Shown: piece after piece, positions 7,804 to 15,369 of the stretch
How positions within the stretch are numbered: the first letter of the stretch is position 1
Layout: each line of letters begins with the position of its first letter
NCBI RefSeq assembly: GCF_014640535.1
Contig: NZ_BMHD01000001.1
Location: forward strand, 2,234,214-2,298,213
DNA: 64,000 bases
Direction: 5' to 3'
Source: Cnuibacter physcomitrellae
Lineage (GTDB): Bacteria; Actinomycetota; Actinomycetes; Actinomycetales; Microbacteriaceae
The notes under the pieces: model-generated
The model's input: only the letters and a program-made list of their open reading frames with translations
Told to the model about the DNA's origin: nothing
The model's database searches: none
Translations under genes and position numbers: made by a program

Positions 7804-8658
7804 ATGAGGGGCAGACGAGGGACGCGTGGCGCGGTGCTCGCCGCGGTGGCGACGAGCGTGGTGCTCGCGACGGCCGGATGCACGCCCCAGCCCGAGGACC
7901 TCGACGCACTGCTCGCCGACGTCCAGGACAGCTCCGACGGGGTGAGGACGTCCTCCTACGACTCGTCGTCGACCTCGAACGGCCTCGTCGTCGTCGTGGA
8001 CGTCCGCCAGGTGGAGGGAGCCGATGCGGCACGGGCGGACGAGGTGGTCGCGGACCTCGCCGAGCGGATCGAGCGGGCCGACATCGACATGCCCGACCGG
8101 TGGACGTATCTGATCGAGGTCCCGGCACCCGGCGGAGAGGACTCGTCCATCCGTCTGCGCTCGGACACCGACCCGACGCTCCGCCGGGAGGTGCTCGAGG
8201 TGGTGACCGACGCCGGATGCGACACCGATCCGGGGGACGACCTCATCCTGGTCTCCTGCAGCTGGCAGGACTCGAGCCAGACCGAGGGCCTGCAGCGTTC
8301 GCAGGAGCTGCTCACCGCGCTGCCGACGGACCTGTCGCCGTTCGCCGTCAAGGCCGGCTTCGACGACTACCGAGGTCGCGTGAGCGCGCCGGCCGGATAC
8401 ACCGCGGAGCACCTGAGGCTGCTCGAGGCCACGACCGCCGCGCTGACCGCGCAGCCGCAGGACGAGGTGTCGATCGTGCTCGGGCCGCGCGCCGGAGACG
8501 AGACGTTCGACGCGTACATCAGCGTCCTCGACTCGGAGACCGCGTTCGCATCGGCCCTCCAGACCATCATCGACGAGTCGCCGCTGCTCGTCGACACCGA
8601 CGTCAACGGACGCGACGGACACCCGTCGATCGAGCTCGTCCCGGACCAGCCCTCCTGA
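7804..8658 (+). CDS. uncharacterised lipoprotein
   Basis: A 284-residue secreted lipoprotein of unknown function. The signal peptide MRGRRGTRGAVLAAVATSVV ends in a lipobox ATAGC, followed by an acidic mature part beginning TPQPEDLDALLADV. Two Cys in the middle (near DAGCDTD and VSCSWQ) may form a disulfide. The ATG at 7804 has GGGGAGG about 7 nt upstream, preferred over an upstream in-frame ATG inside the preceding gene. It follows the GNAT pair on the same strand by 68 nt. Confidence 0.75.
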   Translation: MRGRRGTRGAVLAAVATSVVLATAGCTPQPEDLDALLADVQDSSDGVRTSSYDSSSTSNGLVVVVDVRQVEGADAARADEVVADLAERIERADIDMPDRWTYLIEVPAPGGEDSSIRLRSDTDPTLRREVLEVVTDAGCDTDPGDDLILVSCSWQDSSQTEGLQRSQELLTALPTDLSPFAVKAGFDDYRGRVSAPAGYTAEHLRLLEATTAALTAQPQDEVSIVLGPRAGDETFDAYISVLDSETAFASALQTIIDESPLLVDTDVNGRDGHPSIELVPDQPS

Positions 8659-8679
8659 TCCGAGGCAGGACCCTCCGCA

Positions 8680-9480
8680 TCAGGGCTCGACGTCGAGCGC
8701 GCGCAGGGCGGCCGGCAGCTCCTCGAGGAGGCGCATCGCGACGCTCGGCTCGAGGCCGCCTCGCAGCACGCGCGGCGCCGCGAGGAGGCCGTCGACCACC
8801 CCATCGGGAACCCGGCGGCGGACGTCGTCGGGAAGGCGGTCGACCGCATCCGCGATGCGTGCGAGCGTGGCCTCGACGCGGAGCGTGACGGCGCCGCCCG
8901 GTCGGGCGAGCTGCTCGACGGTCACGTCGTCGAGCCGGTGGACCAGCTGCCTGAGCGCGGCGAGCTGCTCGGCCGCCGCGGGTGCGCGGGTGCGCTCAAT
9001 CCGCGGGCTGGGCGCGAAGCCCTTCACCGGAACCGCCGGTCCGTCGAGCTCCACGGGCTCGAGCACGAGGTCGACCCGGCAGGCCAGCAGGGCGGATGCG
9101 CGGGGCACGAAGGCGAGCATCCTCACCACGTCGACGCCCGCGGTCTCGTCGTAGCGGGCGACGAGGTCGAGATCGCTGCCGCGCACGTCGTCTCCGCGGG
9201 CCGCCGATCCGATCACGCGGAGGTCGTGGAGGCCGTGCGACGCGGCGAGCGCCACGACGTCGTCGGCGAGCACGGTGAGCGCCACCGAGGGCCGGAGGGC
9301 GACCGCGTCGAAGAGCCGGTCGAGCAGCTCGGGACTGGCTCGGCGCGTGCCGACCTCGATCGCGGCCACGGCAGGCTGACTCGTGCCGGCGCGCTTGGCC
9401 AGCTGCTGCTGACTGATCCTGCCGTCTTCACGGGCCAGCACCAGCATCCGCCGTTCGGAGTCGGAGTTCGCGGCGGTCAT
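8680..9480 (-). CDS. fused XRE HTH - MNT nucleotidyltransferase protein with HepT-like C terminus
   Basis: A 266-residue protein with three parts. Residues about 21-50 are an XRE-type helix-turn-helix (ISQQQLAKRAGTSQPAVAAIE). Residues about 76-145 are a minimal nucleotidyltransferase with GSAARGD...GSDLDL (Gly91-Ser92, Asp103, Asp105) and a third acidic position in RVDLV (Asp137). Residues about 172-262 are all-helical and resemble HepT (IADAVDRLPDDVRRRVPD, ending LLEELPAALRAL), but the RX4-6HXY motif of HepT toxins is absent around Arg237. MNT/HepT pairs are toxin-antitoxin systems; here everything is one chain. The ATG overlaps the upstream stop (ATGA). Confidence 0.75.
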   Translation of the reverse strand: MTAANSDSERRMLVLAREDGRISQQQLAKRAGTSQPAVAAIEVGTRRASPELLDRLFDAVALRPSVALTVLADDVVALAASHGLHDLRVIGSAARGDDVRGSDLDLVARYDETAGVDVVRMLAFVPRASALLACRVDLVLEPVELDGPAVPVKGFAPSPRIERTRAPAAAEQLAALRQLVHRLDDVTVEQLARPGGAVTLRVEATLARIADAVDRLPDDVRRRVPDGVVDGLLAAPRVLRGGLEPSVAMRLLEELPAALRALDVEP

Positions 9481-10073
9481 TCGAAGAGGATGTCGGGAGG
9501 GCCGGGGGTGCACCCGGGCGGCTCGGAGTTGCCGCTGATGGTGAAGTCGCCGCAGGTGAGGAACCGCGACTGGTTCGCCCCGAGGAAGAAGGAGGCGACG
9601 GCGATGAGGAGCACGGCACCGAGGACGATCAGACGGCGGCTCCAGGGGATGTCCTCCCCGAACTCCGGCCAGACCACGCGCGCGAGCACCCAGATCGTGA
9701 CGGGCAGCCCGAGGACGGCGGCGATGAGGCCCGCGAGGGTCAGGATGCCGGTCAGCAGGTCGCTCGTGTCATCGACCACGACGAACAGGAGCACCACCCA
9801 GAGCGACGGCACGAGCAACGCGAGGGCCTTCCACAGCCGCTTCCGTCCCCTGGGCTGGATCAGCACCACGACGAGCGCGCCCACGGACGCTGCCCACACC
9901 GTGAGCCCCTGATCGAAGAACAGCGTCCCCCACGCGCCGAGCGTGAAGGCCGGCCACCAGAGCGCGATGCTCATGCCCACGATCACGACACCCGTCGCCC
10001 TGGTCGAGGCGCGGGCACGCTCGGCGCGGGCGGGGTCGGCCGCGGAGGTCTCCGGCGGGGCGGACTCGGTCAC
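9477..10073 (-). CDS. multi-pass membrane protein of unknown function
   Basis: A 198-residue protein with about five hydrophobic segments (near 27-50, 56-73, 82-100, 105-131, 146-165) and a short extracytoplasmic C-terminal tail with two Cys (LTCGDF, PPGCTPG) that could form a disulfide. The start is GTG at 10073. Its stop overlaps the start of the HTH-nucleotidyltransferase gene (ATGA), so the two are translationally coupled and may be functionally linked. Family not recognised. Confidence 0.7.
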   Translation of the reverse strand: MTESAPPETSAADPARAERARASTRATGVVIVGMSIALWWPAFTLGAWGTLFFDQGLTVWAASVGALVVVLIQPRGRKRLWKALALLVPSLWVVLLFVVVDDTSDLLTGILTLAGLIAAVLGLPVTIWVLARVVWPEFGEDIPWSRRLIVLGAVLLIAVASFFLGANQSRFLTCGDFTISGNSEPPGCTPGPPDILFE

Positions 10074-10198
10074 GCCGCCACGTTAGCGCGATCGCCCGCG
10101 CTCGGACCAGCGACGTCACGGCGATGCCACGTGACCCCCCTCCCGGATGCGGACCCCCACGCATCGCGCCAGACTGGAGCATCGGGAGAGGGGCGACG

Positions 10199-11361
10199 AT
10201 GGCGGAGACCGGGGCGAGCACGGCCGGGCCGACCGCGACCCGACGCTGGTCGCGACGCCGGATCGTGCTGACGAGCGTGATCGGAGGCGTGCTGCTGCTC
10301 GCCGCGGTCGCCTGGGTCGTGTACAGCGCCATCCGGGTGACCATCCACCCCGAGGACACCGTCCGCGACTACCTCGACCTCCTGGCCGCCGGCGACACCC
10401 AGGCGGCGGCCGAGATGGTCGACCCGCGGAGTACACCGCGTACGACGAGTACTCCGACGACGGCCTCACCGCCCCCGTCGTCTCGAACGACGCCGCGCGG
10501 ACGGTCGAGGACGATATCGTCCTCGACACCGCGCTGATCGAGGCGACCGCCGCTGCCGCGAGCGAGCGCCTCGTCATCGACGACCTGCGGGAGGACGACG
10601 ACGGATACCACCTCGCCGTGGGCGACCGACTGGACGTCGACGTGCGGTACTCGGTGGCGGACGTCGACAGCCGCGCCACGCTCCGCGTCGAGCGACTCCC
10701 CGACACCTGGTACGGGTTCCCGCAGTGGCGCGTGGTGGATCCCCTGCTCGTGCCGCTCCGCGTGGAGACGAACCTCCCTGAGCTCGGACCCGCCGCCATC
10801 GGATCCGCGGCGGTCGCCGTCAGCGGGCCGCGCCTCGACGGGGCTCCGCAGCGCGTGACGCTGCTCTACCCCGGCACGTACACGGTGACGGCGGCCACGA
10901 ACCAGTTCGTGACCGCGGACGACCAGGAGGTGACCGTGACGGGCGGGAGCGCGGTGAGCTCCTACTCCGACGACCTGGGTGAGACCGTCGACAGCGGGCT
11001 CCTCTACTCCGCGACGCCAGCCCTCCAGGATCGGGTGACCGAGGAGGCGCAGGCGTTCGTCGACTCCTGCTTCGCCACCCTGCCTGCGCTGGGTCCCGAG
11101 TGCCCGACGGCCCTGGTCCTCCGCGCCGACTTCGCCCAGCAGGCCGTGATCTCCGACTACCCAGCGCTCGAGGGCATCGCCACGTACTCGGTCGAGTACG
11201 CCGACGGCGTGGCCGCCGAGCCCCCTCTCCGGGCGACCTTCACCCCCGGCCGGTTCTCCTACACGTCGGACGGCTCCTTCGACACCAGCCGGTTCTCGAT
11301 CTACGCCTGGATCAGTCCGAGCGCCGATGACGTGACCATCGAATTCCGGTCGGGCCTCTAG
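10199..11361 (+). pseudogene. frameshifted membrane-anchored protein
   Basis: The start frame (ATG 10199 after GGGAGAGGGG) encodes an N-terminal cytoplasmic tail, one membrane segment (IVLTSVIGGVLLLAAVAWVV) and a helical stretch VRDYLDLLAAGDTQAAAEMVDP, then turns into low-quality Thr/Ser/Pro/Arg sequence and stops at 10537. From about 10425 the sensible coding continues in another frame (AEYTAYDEYSDDGL...) to 11361. One missing base in the CCCGCGG area at 10425-10435 explains this. The intact product would be about 387 residues with a large secreted domain of unknown function. A sequencing error is as likely as a real mutation. Confidence 0.7.
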
Positions 11362-13307
11362 GGCCGACGCCCTGCGGGCGCCGGATCGGTCTCCACCGGG
11401 CGGCCGTCGTCGCGGACCGCCGCCCCGGACGCATCCGTCGCCTCGTTCTCGCCGGGGGCGACGGGGATCATGCCGGTCGCGGTCTCGTACCAGGAGGTGA
11501 GCGCAGGGTCCTCCGTGTCGATCCCCGCGCCGGCTCCGTCCTCGGACGCCACTCCGGCGGCCTCGAACACGAAGTCGTCGCCGTGCTCCTCGATCCCGCG
11601 GCGGACACCCTGGGCGATCGCGGCCCGCGCGAACCGGGTGCGGAGGATGTAGGGATCCGTCCGCAGCTCCTTGGCCCAGGCGATCATGATGCCGACGGCG
11701 ATGATCGCGAACGGCAGGGCGGAGACCACCATGATCGACTGCAGCCCGGAGAGCGCGGTCTCGCCTCCCGCGAGGAGGAGCGCGAGGGCCGCCGCGCCGA
11801 GCAGGATCCCCCAGAAGACCGTGACCCAGCGGGACGGCTCGGGGCGACCCCGCTGGCTCACGGATCCCATCACGATCGCGGCGGAGTCGGCCGAGGTGAC
11901 GAAGAACAGCACGATCGAGACCATGGCGAGCACCGAGAGGATCACGCCGAACGGCAGGTTCTCGAGCACGGCGAAGAGCACCGCCTCCGACGACCCTGCA
12001 TCGCTGATGCCGCGACCCTGCGACTCGAACAGCATCGTGGTGCCGCCGAGGATGCCGAACCACGCGATGCAGACGATCGACGGGACCACGATGACCACCG
12101 TCACGAACTCCCGGAGCGTGCGACCGCGTGAGATCTTCGCGATGAACATCCCGACGAAGGGGGTCCACGAGATCCACCACGCCCAGTAGTAGTCGGTCCA
12201 CGTCGCCATGAACGAGGCCGCGTGATCGCCCTGGGCCGGGTTGCGCATCAGCATCGTCCAGAGATCGCCGAAGAAGGCGGGGACGCTGGCGGGGATGATG
12301 TTGAGGAGGAACAGGGTCGGGCCGAGGATGAGCACCGCGAGGCCGATGACGGCGGCGATCATCATGTTGATGTTCGAGAGCGCGCGGATGCCCCGCTTGA
12401 CTCCCGAGACCGCCGAGACCACGAACGCCGCGGTCAGGATGGTGACGATCCCGACGAGCGCCCCGTTGCCCATCGGGCCGATGCCCGCGACGTACTCGAT
12501 CCCGCTCGCGATCTGCAGCGTCCCCATCCCGAGCGTCACCCCGGTCCCGAACAGCGTGACGATGATCGCGAAGACGTCGATGATCGAGCCGAGCCAGCCC
12601 TCCGTGCGCTCGCCGAAGATCGGGCGGAAGATCGCCGAGATCAGGGGCGCGCGCCCGCGCCGGTACGCGGCGTACGCGATGGCTCCGCCGACGAGGGCGT
12701 AGAACGCCCACGCCATCGGCCCCCAGTGCAGGATCGACTGGGCGAGCGCGTCGAGCATCGCATCGTTGCTGCCGGGCTCCGACGAGAAGCCGTAGGGGAC
12801 GTCGAGGAAGTACTGCAGCGGTTCCGCGGGCCCCCAGAACAGCAGTCCGATGCCCATGCCGGCCGAGAACAGCATCGCGATCCACGAGACCGTCGAGAAC
12901 TCGGGCGACTCCTCGTCCGACCCGAGGCGGATGCCGCCCGTCCTGCCATAGCCGACGACGAACATGAAGACGATGGTCACGAGCGCGAGCGCCGAGAACA
13001 GCCAGCCGAAGTTGGTCGTCACCCAGGCCAGAGACTCCGATCCGACCGCGCTGATCGAGTCGGGTGAGAGGAAGCCCCACACCACGACCCCCAGCACGAG
13101 TGCGCCGGCCACGGCGAGCACCAACCAGTTCGTGGTGAACGATCGCGGCGTGTCCTCCACGCCGATCCCCGGGATGAGAGCCGGATGCGTCACCTCGTCG
13201 AGCACGCGTCTCGACCTCCTGACGCCGCTGTTCGAGCTTCTGACGTCATCGGCGGTCAGGCTCACGCCATCGGTGGGCAGCGTCGAGCGCTGGTCTTCTC
13301 GAGTCAT
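11358..13307 (-). CDS. BCCT-family betaine/choline/carnitine transporter
   Basis: Secondary transporter of 649 residues importing betaine-like osmolytes, with twelve expected membrane segments. The sodium-associated motif AGMGIGLLFWGPAEP (Gly150-Met-Gly-Ile-Gly) is intact, favouring Na+ coupling, and the Trp-rich signature WTDYYWAWWISWTPFVG is present. Both termini extend into the cytoplasm: 60 residues at the N end and about 80 acidic residues at the C end, which in BetP-like members help osmosensing. Divergent from a MarR gene with a palindrome over its likely promoter. Its stop overlaps the stop of the convergent gene inside CTAG. Confidence 0.93.
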   Translation of the reverse strand: MTREDQRSTLPTDGVSLTADDVRSSNSGVRRSRRVLDEVTHPALIPGIGVEDTPRSFTTNWLVLAVAGALVLGVVVWGFLSPDSISAVGSESLAWVTTNFGWLFSALALVTIVFMFVVGYGRTGGIRLGSDEESPEFSTVSWIAMLFSAGMGIGLLFWGPAEPLQYFLDVPYGFSSEPGSNDAMLDALAQSILHWGPMAWAFYALVGGAIAYAAYRRGRAPLISAIFRPIFGERTEGWLGSIIDVFAIIVTLFGTGVTLGMGTLQIASGIEYVAGIGPMGNGALVGIVTILTAAFVVSAVSGVKRGIRALSNINMMIAAVIGLAVLILGPTLFLLNIIPASVPAFFGDLWTMLMRNPAQGDHAASFMATWTDYYWAWWISWTPFVGMFIAKISRGRTLREFVTVVIVVPSIVCIAWFGILGGTTMLFESQGRGISDAGSSEAVLFAVLENLPFGVILSVLAMVSIVLFFVTSADSAAIVMGSVSQRGRPEPSRWVTVFWGILLGAAALALLLAGGETALSGLQSIMVVSALPFAIIAVGIMIAWAKELRTDPYILRTRFARAAIAQGVRRGIEEHGDDFVFEAAGVASEDGAGAGIDTEDPALTSWYETATGMIPVAPGENEATDASGAAVRDDGRPVETDPAPAGRRP

Positions 13308-13386
13308 GCGACGGGTCCTCCTCGGCGGCCCGCCGCGGCTCGGACGGGCCTGTCGTTGACATGCGCCGTCGTAGGCACGCTGATCG

Positions 13387-13414
13387 ACTGTACCGGATCT
13401 GTGCCATATGGCAA
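13387..13414 (-). promoter_or_regulatory. BCCT promoter overlapped by MarR-type palindrome
   Basis: On the minus strand TTGCCA (13409-13414) and TACAGT (13387-13392) with a 16-nt spacer make a credible promoter for the BCCT gene. The perfect 12-bp palindrome TGCCATATGGCA (13402-13413) covers its -35 element. The adjacent divergent gene encodes a MarR-family protein, so this is the obvious operator candidate; binding there would repress the transporter. Confidence 0.6.
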
Positions 13415-13474
13415 ACTTCTGACCACGTCGGAAGGGGGTTGCAGGGTGTCGCCGACGCAGCGAAGGTGGTGAGG

Positions 13475-13936
13475 ATGTCGGACCAGGAGCAGTCTGCGGA
13501 GGCGACGCTGCGGGCGTCGAGAGCGCTTCTCGGCGTCGTGGCGCGGAGCGTCTCCGCGGCCCTCCACGAGATCACGCTGCCGCAGTTCCGCGTGCTCGTG
13601 ATCCTCGCCGGGGAGGGGCCTCTGCGCAGCGGCGCGATCGCCCAGCGGATGGGCTCGCACCCGTCCACGTTCAGCCGCACCGTCGACCGGCTCGTCGCCG
13701 GCGGATGGGTGGCGCGCACACCGAGCGCCACGAGCGGCCGCGAGCGGATCATCGGCCTCACCGCCGCGGGCGCGAGCCTGGTCGCCGAGGTCACCGAGCG
13801 CCGGCGACGCGAGATCGCCGAGATCCTCGTCCGCCTCACCCCTGCCGATCGAGCCCGCGTCGAGGAGGCGCTGCAGCTGTTCGCGGATGCCGCGGGCGAG
13901 CCCTCCGCCAGGGACCTGCTCACCCTCGGCCTGTGA
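13475..13936 (+). CDS. MarR-family transcriptional regulator
   Basis: Winged-helix regulator of 153 residues. The DNA-binding part is about residues 40-105: LRSGAIAQRMGSHPSTFSRTVDRLVAGGWVAR, then the wing with the family pattern SGRERIIGLTAAG. The N- and C-terminal helices would form the dimer interface. The ATG at 13475 follows a GAAGGTGGTGAGG run. It is divergent from the BCCT transporter and probably controls it and itself through the palindrome in the shared gap. Ligand unknown. Confidence 0.88.
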   Translation: MSDQEQSAEATLRASRALLGVVARSVSAALHEITLPQFRVLVILAGEGPLRSGAIAQRMGSHPSTFSRTVDRLVAGGWVARTPSATSGRERIIGLTAAGASLVAEVTERRRREIAEILVRLTPADRARVEEALQLFADAAGEPSARDLLTLGL

Positions 13937-13950
13937 GCCTCCGGCTCGGG

Positions 13951-14024
13951 CGCGGGTTGCGCCCGCCCCGCGCGCCCTTGCGCCCTCCCCGGCGGCGTCA
14001 GCGCGCCCAGCGGGCCGAACCCGC
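13951..14024. repeat. palindromic intergenic repeat, copy 1
   Basis: The segment starts with CGCGGGTTGCGCCCGC (13951-13966) and ends with the near-complement GGGCCGAACCCGC (14012-14024), with a GC-rich middle. The same 16-mer and the same kind of right end (AACCCGCAC) recur at 18921-18994. It lies just after the MarR stop and before the next gene on the same strand, so it may be a REP-like element or a terminator module. Confidence 0.6.
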
Positions 14025-14142
14025 ACGAACGCGGAACGCCACGCCGGCGGCGCCCCTGCATCCGGGCCCCGTGGCGTCCAGGCCTGGCCGAGACGCCGCA
14101 CCCGCGGCATGCTCAGAGCAGTCGATGAGGCAGGGAGGGCTC

Positions 14143-14676
14143 ATGACACAGGCGACACCCACCGGCGAGCAGGCGGCCGTTCAGGTCCTGCGCGAGCAGG
14201 TCAAGGAGCTCGAGCGGGCGGTCCTGGTCTTCCCCGTCCTCCTCATCGAGGCTCTCCTCGCCTTCTCGCTCATCCTCCCGTTCCTCACGGACACCGTGGA
14301 CGGCGAGGACGAGACGGTGAACCTGTTCACCTTCACCGGCGCTCTCCTCGGACCCGGCTCGGACGGGGAGACCGACGGCGTCGACATGCTGTTCGGGATC
14401 GCCTACCTCGTGCTCATCGCCGTCATCATCGGCACGATGATCGCCGTCGCCGTGAGTCTTCAGCGCGAGACCTCCCGCGCGGGGCGAGTCACTTTCGCCG
14501 CCTTCGCCGGGCTCCTCATCGCCGGGACGGCCGGAGCGTGGCTCACGCTCGCGCCGACCCTGGGGGAGTACAACCCGCCGACCGTCGAGGTCGCCCTGCC
14601 CCTGCTCTCCCTCGCGACCGTGCTCACCGCGGTCTACGCCTTCCTGCCGATCCTGCGACGCATCCGGGAGAGATGA
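14143..14676 (+). CDS. four-segment membrane protein of unknown function
   Basis: A 177-residue protein with hydrophobic segments near residues 27-47, 83-104, 115-136 and 148-170, and an acidic external loop (DTVDGEDETVN, GSDGETDGVD). The ATG at 14143 has GGGAGGG 3-6 nt ahead; a second ATG 18 nt upstream lacks a good site. No family recognised. It stands alone after the palindromic repeat. Confidence 0.7.
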   Translation: MTQATPTGEQAAVQVLREQVKELERAVLVFPVLLIEALLAFSLILPFLTDTVDGEDETVNLFTFTGALLGPGSDGETDGVDMLFGIAYLVLIAVIIGTMIAVAVSLQRETSRAGRVTFAAFAGLLIAGTAGAWLTLAPTLGEYNPPTVEVALPLLSLATVLTAVYAFLPILRRIRER

Positions 14677-14720
14677 CCGGGAAGGTCCGCCGCCCGGCCT
14701 CGGCCCGGGCCGGCCCGAGC

Positions 14721-15269
14721 TCAGCCGTCCCCGAAGGCCTCGCTCAGGCGCCGCATCAGGGATCGCATGGGCGTGCCGCGCGGGACGCCGTACATCGTCC
14801 CGGGGAAGTCGAGCTCGCGCTGCACGGCCCAGAGCTCGTCGTGACGGTCGGGCGAGAACAGCTGCGCCGGGTCGCCTGCCGCGATCCAGCCGATCGGGAC
14901 CACCGTGTCCGGGGGCAGGGTGGAGTTCACCTGCAGCACGGCGTGGATGCGCAGCTCCGACCGCGCTCCGACCAGCGCCCCCGCGAACACGCACGCCCCG
15001 GTCGCGATGAACGCCTCGTCCTCGATCCGGGCTCCGGTGATGTTGGTGTGCGGACCGATCAGGACCGCATCACCGACCACGACCGGGTGCTCCGGACGCC
15101 CGCGGAGGAGGGCGTGCTCCATGACGAGGACATCCTCCCCCACCACCACCCGACCGCGTGACCCATCGAGCACGGCGCCGGCGAGCACGCGCGCACCCGG
15201 TCCCACCGTCACATCCCCGCTCAGCACCGCGGTCGCGGCCACCGAGGCCGTCTCGTGAACCTCCACCAT
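14721..15269 (-). CDS. left-handed beta-helix hexapeptide protein, gamma-carbonic-anhydrase-like
   Basis: A 182-residue protein whose residues about 5-125 follow the hexapeptide repeat pattern of left-handed beta-helix proteins (ASVAATAVLSGDVTVGPGARV..., AVLIGPHTNITGARIEDEAFIATGAC). Several His lie at turn positions (VMEHALL, IGPHTN, RIHAVL) as in gamma-class carbonic anhydrases and related YrdA proteins, so metal binding in a trimer is likely. The true reaction is unknown. The C-terminal 50 residues are helical. The start at 15269 was chosen because GGAGAGGAGG precedes it and the upstream frame runs into a terminator hairpin. Confidence 0.75.
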   Translation of the reverse strand: MVEVHETASVAATAVLSGDVTVGPGARVLAGAVLDGSRGRVVVGEDVLVMEHALLRGRPEHPVVVGDAVLIGPHTNITGARIEDEAFIATGACVFAGALVGARSELRIHAVLQVNSTLPPDTVVPIGWIAAGDPAQLFSPDRHDELWAVQRELDFPGTMYGVPRGTPMRSLMRRLSEAFGDG

Positions 15270-15300
15270 CCCCACAGCCTCCTCTCCCCCGCCCGCGTTC

Positions 15301-15360
15301 CGCCACACCCACGTGGTTCCGCCATGCCGATCGGGGTGGCGGAACCACGTGGATGTGGCG
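15301..15360 (-). terminator. 24-bp-arm hairpin terminator
   Basis: Inverted repeat with arms 15301-15324 and 15337-15360 matching at 23 of 24 positions around a 12-nt loop; each arm contains CCACGTGG. It starts 9 nt past the stop of the secreted ParB-fold gene and lies ahead of the next gene on that strand. Its length is more than a simple terminator needs, so it may also be a mobile palindrome. Confidence 0.65.
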
Positions 15361-15369
15361 AGACGAGAG

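Noticed and set aside
10410-10440. Programmed ribosomal frameshift
   Set aside because: No slippery heptamer, downstream pseudoknot candidate or stimulatory Shine-Dalgarno sequence is evident; a one-base deletion or sequencing error is simpler.
10369-13080. A 900-codon open frame overlapping the BCCT transporter in another frame of the same strand
   Set aside because: It is a codon-position shadow of the transporter; composition is dominated by Arg, His and Asp and no motif is present.
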